From an uncultured Flavobacteriaceae bacterium (GTDB lineage Bacteria > Bacteroidota > Bacteroidia > Flavobacteriales > Flavobacteriaceae), in the NCBI GenBank assembly GCA_943787295.1, contig CALSLW010000002.1:1-64000 (forward strand): 64,000 nucleotides of DNA, given 5' to 3'. Positions 61,419 to 64,000 of this stretch are shown here, piece by piece (position 1 is the stretch's first letter; each line of letters starts with the position of its first letter). The position numbers and the translations under genes are program-made. Under the pieces are notes generated by a model that was given only the letters and a program-made list of their open reading frames with translations, did not search any database and was not told the DNA's origin.

Positions 61419-64000
61419 ATGAAAAACAACAAATTGACAGTTGCACTAACAGTACTTGGGCTGTTTTGTGTAAATCTGCTCCTGGCACAAACTTCCATTA
61501 GTGGAACAGTGACCGATGCAGAAACAAATGACCCTATTCCAGGGGTTAACATCTCAATCCAAGGAACATCTGAAGGTACTAACACTGACTTTGACGGGAA
61601 TTTTACTTTAAGTTCTGATCAAGCAGCACCATTTACAGTTGTGATTAGTTCCATTGGTTTTAGTTCACAATCTATTGAAGTAACTTCTGCCGATCAAGTA
61701 ATCAACGTATCGCTACAACCAGGTGAAAACCTAGATGAGATCGTCGTTTCTGCTTCTAGAAGAGCACAAAAAGTACAAGATGCTCCTGCATCTGTAAGTA
61801 TTATTTCTTCAAAGGATATTGAAAACTCTGCAGTTGCAGTTGATCCAGTACGTCACTTACAGAATATTCCTGGAGTTCAATTACAACAACAATCTGCAAA
61901 CAAAATTAATATTGAAATGCGTGCAGGTTCTGGAATCTTTGGAACTTCAACTTTCCCTATTTTAGATTACCGTTACTTAGTAACTCCTTCTGGAGGACAA
62001 TTTAACAGTTTCCAAACAGGACTATCTAATATTGATATTGCAAAAGTAGAAGTTGTTCGTGGAGCTGCATCAGCACTTTATGGACCTGGGGTAACATCTG
62101 GAGTAATTCACTTTATGAGTAAAAGTCCTATTGACTATCCTGGAACTACTGTTGAATTATTAGGAGGGTCGCTAGACACTTATGGTGCGTCTATTCGTCA
62201 TGCATTTGCAACAGAAGACAAAAAGTTTGGATATAAAATCAACGCAAGATATGTTGAGGGGAATGATTTTGGACTTGATCTTCAAGAAGATGCTGAACAA
62301 ATCGCTACTTTCAGTAGAACAATTTCTCAACCTGATATTACTCCAGAAGGTTATGTGGATGTTACTTCTCCTGGAACTATACTTTTAAACGAATCAGATC
62401 TAGATGATGATTTTGATGGAAACCCACTTGCAACAGAATACAGAAACTATTCTGTAAACGCACATTTACAATACCGTCCAAATGATGACACAGAGGCATT
62501 TCTTTCTGGAGGTTTAGCCAAAGGAAACGGTCTTTTCTTTAACGATCAAGGAGCTGGTATGACGCAAGGGACTGACTATTGGGCTCAAGCTCGTGTTTCG
62601 TCAGGAGGATTCTTTGGAGCGCTTTCTTATAACTATAATGATGGTGGTTTAGAAGAAAACCCTACCTTTTTATACGCATCTGGATTTAGACAAGTTGCAC
62701 GTCGATCTGCACTTGAGGCACAGCTGCAATATAACTTTGACGTACCTAGTTTCTTTGATTCTAGCTTTACAATTGGTGGAGATTACAGAGATATTTTCTC
62801 TGATTCAGCAAACACATTGTACGGTCGTTATGATGATAATGATGATTATATCATCGCTGGTGCATACCTCCAGGGAACATCTCGTTTTAGCGAGCAACTT
62901 GAATTAACCTATGCATTGCGTTATGATGATTTCAACATTTTTGACGAAGGACTTATCGCACCTCGTGTTGCCTTAGTTTATAAAATGAACGAGAAAAATA
63001 CGTTTAGAGCATCTTTTAACAGATCTTCAAGTGGTCCTGTAGCTCTTCAACAGTTCATTGATTTCCCATTAGCAATTTTATCTCCTGGGGTACTTGATGT
63101 ATGGTTAGCTGGTCAAGCAGATCCACACTTATTTGGCGACAGTCCTTACATTGACCTAGCACTAACACCAACTGAAGATACAATGTTGTCACCAGATGCT
63201 ACCGGTTTACCAGCAGCATTTTTATATGGTGCAATCGCTGGGCAGCCTGGAGCAATCGCTGGTCTAGCTGAACTACTTGGACAAACTCTTGGAGCAAATG
63301 GCGCAAACCCATTAACAGGTGCAGGAGCTTTTGGAGCATGGGCACAATCCCCAGGAACAGCTGCAAGTTTATTTCAAGATAACGTGGGAATGTTCTATAA
63401 ATACAACCTATTTACTCAAGAAAGCATGATGAATGCTGATGGTTCAGCCCAGCTGGATGATACTCCTAGATCTAAACCATCATTTACCAACAATATTGAA
63501 ATAGGATATTCAGGATTATTATTTGATAAATTAAAAGTCGGAGTTGACTTTTACACTTATGAAGTCCAAGGATTTACTCAATTTACTGCTGTTGGACCAA
63601 CTGTAGGACTCGTAGATTCTCCTGCTGATTTGGCTGCAGGATTATTGGGTACAGCAGCTGGTATCGACGATATCCCTGCTCAATTTGGAACCATTATTGC
63701 AAATAATTTTGCTTCATCTACCTTCGCTGGTACCTTGGATCCATTGACAAGAGCAGTAACAATAGGTTTCTTAGAACAAGCATTCACTGGTGCTGGAGCT
63801 AGTGCACTTGGAGCTGTCCCTGCTTCAGCTTATGCAGCATTGGGAGCAGTAGAAACAAATAGAGTTCCACAAAACGATGGTGTTGTGCATATCCCTGCTG
63901 GATATCGTCGTTTCCAAGATGCTAAAAGAAGCCACTACGGGATCGACGTAGACCTTGAATATTTTGCAAACGAAAACTACTCTTTCTTTGCGAATGGTTC
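61419..64000 (+). CDS. TonB-dependent outer-membrane receptor (cut by window edge)
   Basis: The frame is open from the ATG at 61419 to the window end (860 residues and continuing). Signal peptide MKNNKLTVALTVLGLFCVNLLLAQ; a carboxypeptidase D regulatory-like domain (about 27-105, ISGTVTDAETNDPIPGVNIS); TonB-box-like DEIVVSASRR; plug with VEVVRGAASALYGPGVTSG. The barrel part carries two unusual Ala/Gly-rich hydrophobic stretches (about 607-655 and 725-800, for example GAIAGLAELLGQTLGANG). No SusD gene is visible. It could import a lipid or another hydrophobic substrate given the ligase upstream, but that is inference. Confidence 0.92.
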   Translation, partial: MKNNKLTVALTVLGLFCVNLLLAQTSISGTVTDAETNDPIPGVNISIQGTSEGTNTDFDGNFTLSSDQAAPFTVVISSIGFSSQSIEVTSADQVINVSLQPGENLDEIVVSASRRAQKVQDAPASVSIISSKDIENSAVAVDPVRHLQNIPGVQLQQQSANKINIEMRAGSGIFGTSTFPILDYRYLVTPSGGQFNSFQTGLSNIDIAKVEVVRGAASALYGPGVTSGVIHFMSKSPIDYPGTTVELLGGSLDTYGASIRHAFATEDKKFGYKINARYVEGNDFGLDLQEDAEQIATFSRTISQPDITPEGYVDVTSPGTILLNESDLDDDFDGNPLATEYRNYSVNAHLQYRPNDDTEAFLSGGLAKGNGLFFNDQGAGMTQGTDYWAQARVSSGGFFGALSYNYNDGGLEENPTFLYASGFRQVARRSALEAQLQYNFDVPSFFDSSFTIGGDYRDIFSDSANTLYGRYDDNDDYIIAGAYLQGTSRFSEQLELTYALRYDDFNIFDEGLIAPRVALVYKMNEKNTFRASFNRSSSGPVALQQFIDFPLAILSPGVLDVWLAGQADPHLFGDSPYIDLALTPTEDTMLSPDATGLPAAFLYGAIAGQPGAIAGLAELLGQTLGANGANPLTGAGAFGAWAQSPGTAASLFQDNVGMFYKYNLFTQESMMNADGSAQLDDTPRSKPSFTNNIEIGYSGLLFDKLKVGVDFYTYEVQGFTQFTAVGPTVGLVDSPADLAAGLLGTAAGIDDIPAQFGTIIANNFASSTFAGTLDPLTRAVTIGFLEQAFTGAGASALGAVPASAYAALGAVETNRVPQNDGVVHIPAGYRRFQDAKRSHYGIDVDLEYFANENYSFFANG

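Overview
The window looks like a chromosomal segment of a marine, alginate-degrading member of the Flavobacteriaceae (Bacteroidota). The evidence is low GC, SusC/SusD pairs, type IX secretion (T9SS) sorting domains, PorP/SprF proteins, promoters of the TTG...TATATTTG type, and a complete alginate utilisation locus. No rRNA, complete tRNA or CRISPR array was found.

Layout. 1-1.1 kb: end of a KDG kinase gene and a KDPG aldolase gene (+). 1.4-2.0 kb: a truncated amidohydrolase. 2.1-12.0 kb: a giant T9SS-exported adhesin (about 3070 aa) and a fibronectin-type lipoprotein. 12.0-13.5 kb: gene debris (SulP permease piece, serine recombinase piece). 13.6-36.1 kb: the alginate locus. 36.4-40.8 kb: a PorP/SprF protein with a large surface protein carrying a type B sorting domain. 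40.9-44.4 kb: a head-repeat surface protein and a membrane-bound AraC regulator. 44.4-48.4 kb: more debris (LytTR, GH20, integrase and KDG kinase remnants) around an SGNH hydrolase and a CotH-family lipoprotein. 48.4-54.3 kb: small secreted proteins with NTF2-like, ABM-like and RidA folds, plus two more broken genes. 54.5-64 kb: SGNH lipoprotein with kynureninase, an ECF sigma/anti-sigma/Spy-like set, a thiolase, an acyl-CoA ligase and the start of a TonB-dependent receptor.

How the alginate locus works. Secreted or surface PL7 lyases (a tandem double-PL7 lipoprotein and two single-domain enzymes) and a lyase-like lipoprotein with InlB-type repeats would cut alginate. Two SusCD pairs and a PKD lipoprotein bind and import oligosaccharides, and KdgF linearises unsaturated uronate. 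An SDR reductase (two almost identical genes) makes KDG, an MFS permease moves uronates across the inner membrane, and KDG kinase and KDPG aldolase feed glycolysis. A GntR/FadR-type regulator is encoded inside the locus. Its probable operators are 12-bp palindromes close to TTGGTATACCAA, repeated head to tail every 13 bp. I find 13 copies in five promoter regions and nowhere else; in the SusC promoters the first copy overlaps the -7 box.

The most notable signals are this 13-bp operator array, the gene-length SDR duplication with one base difference, the co-regulated non-PL7 lyase-like protein at 13.6 kb, the three generations of KDG kinase (two intact-looking, one decayed), and the many truncated or fused gene pieces that mark the flanks as a recombination-prone region.
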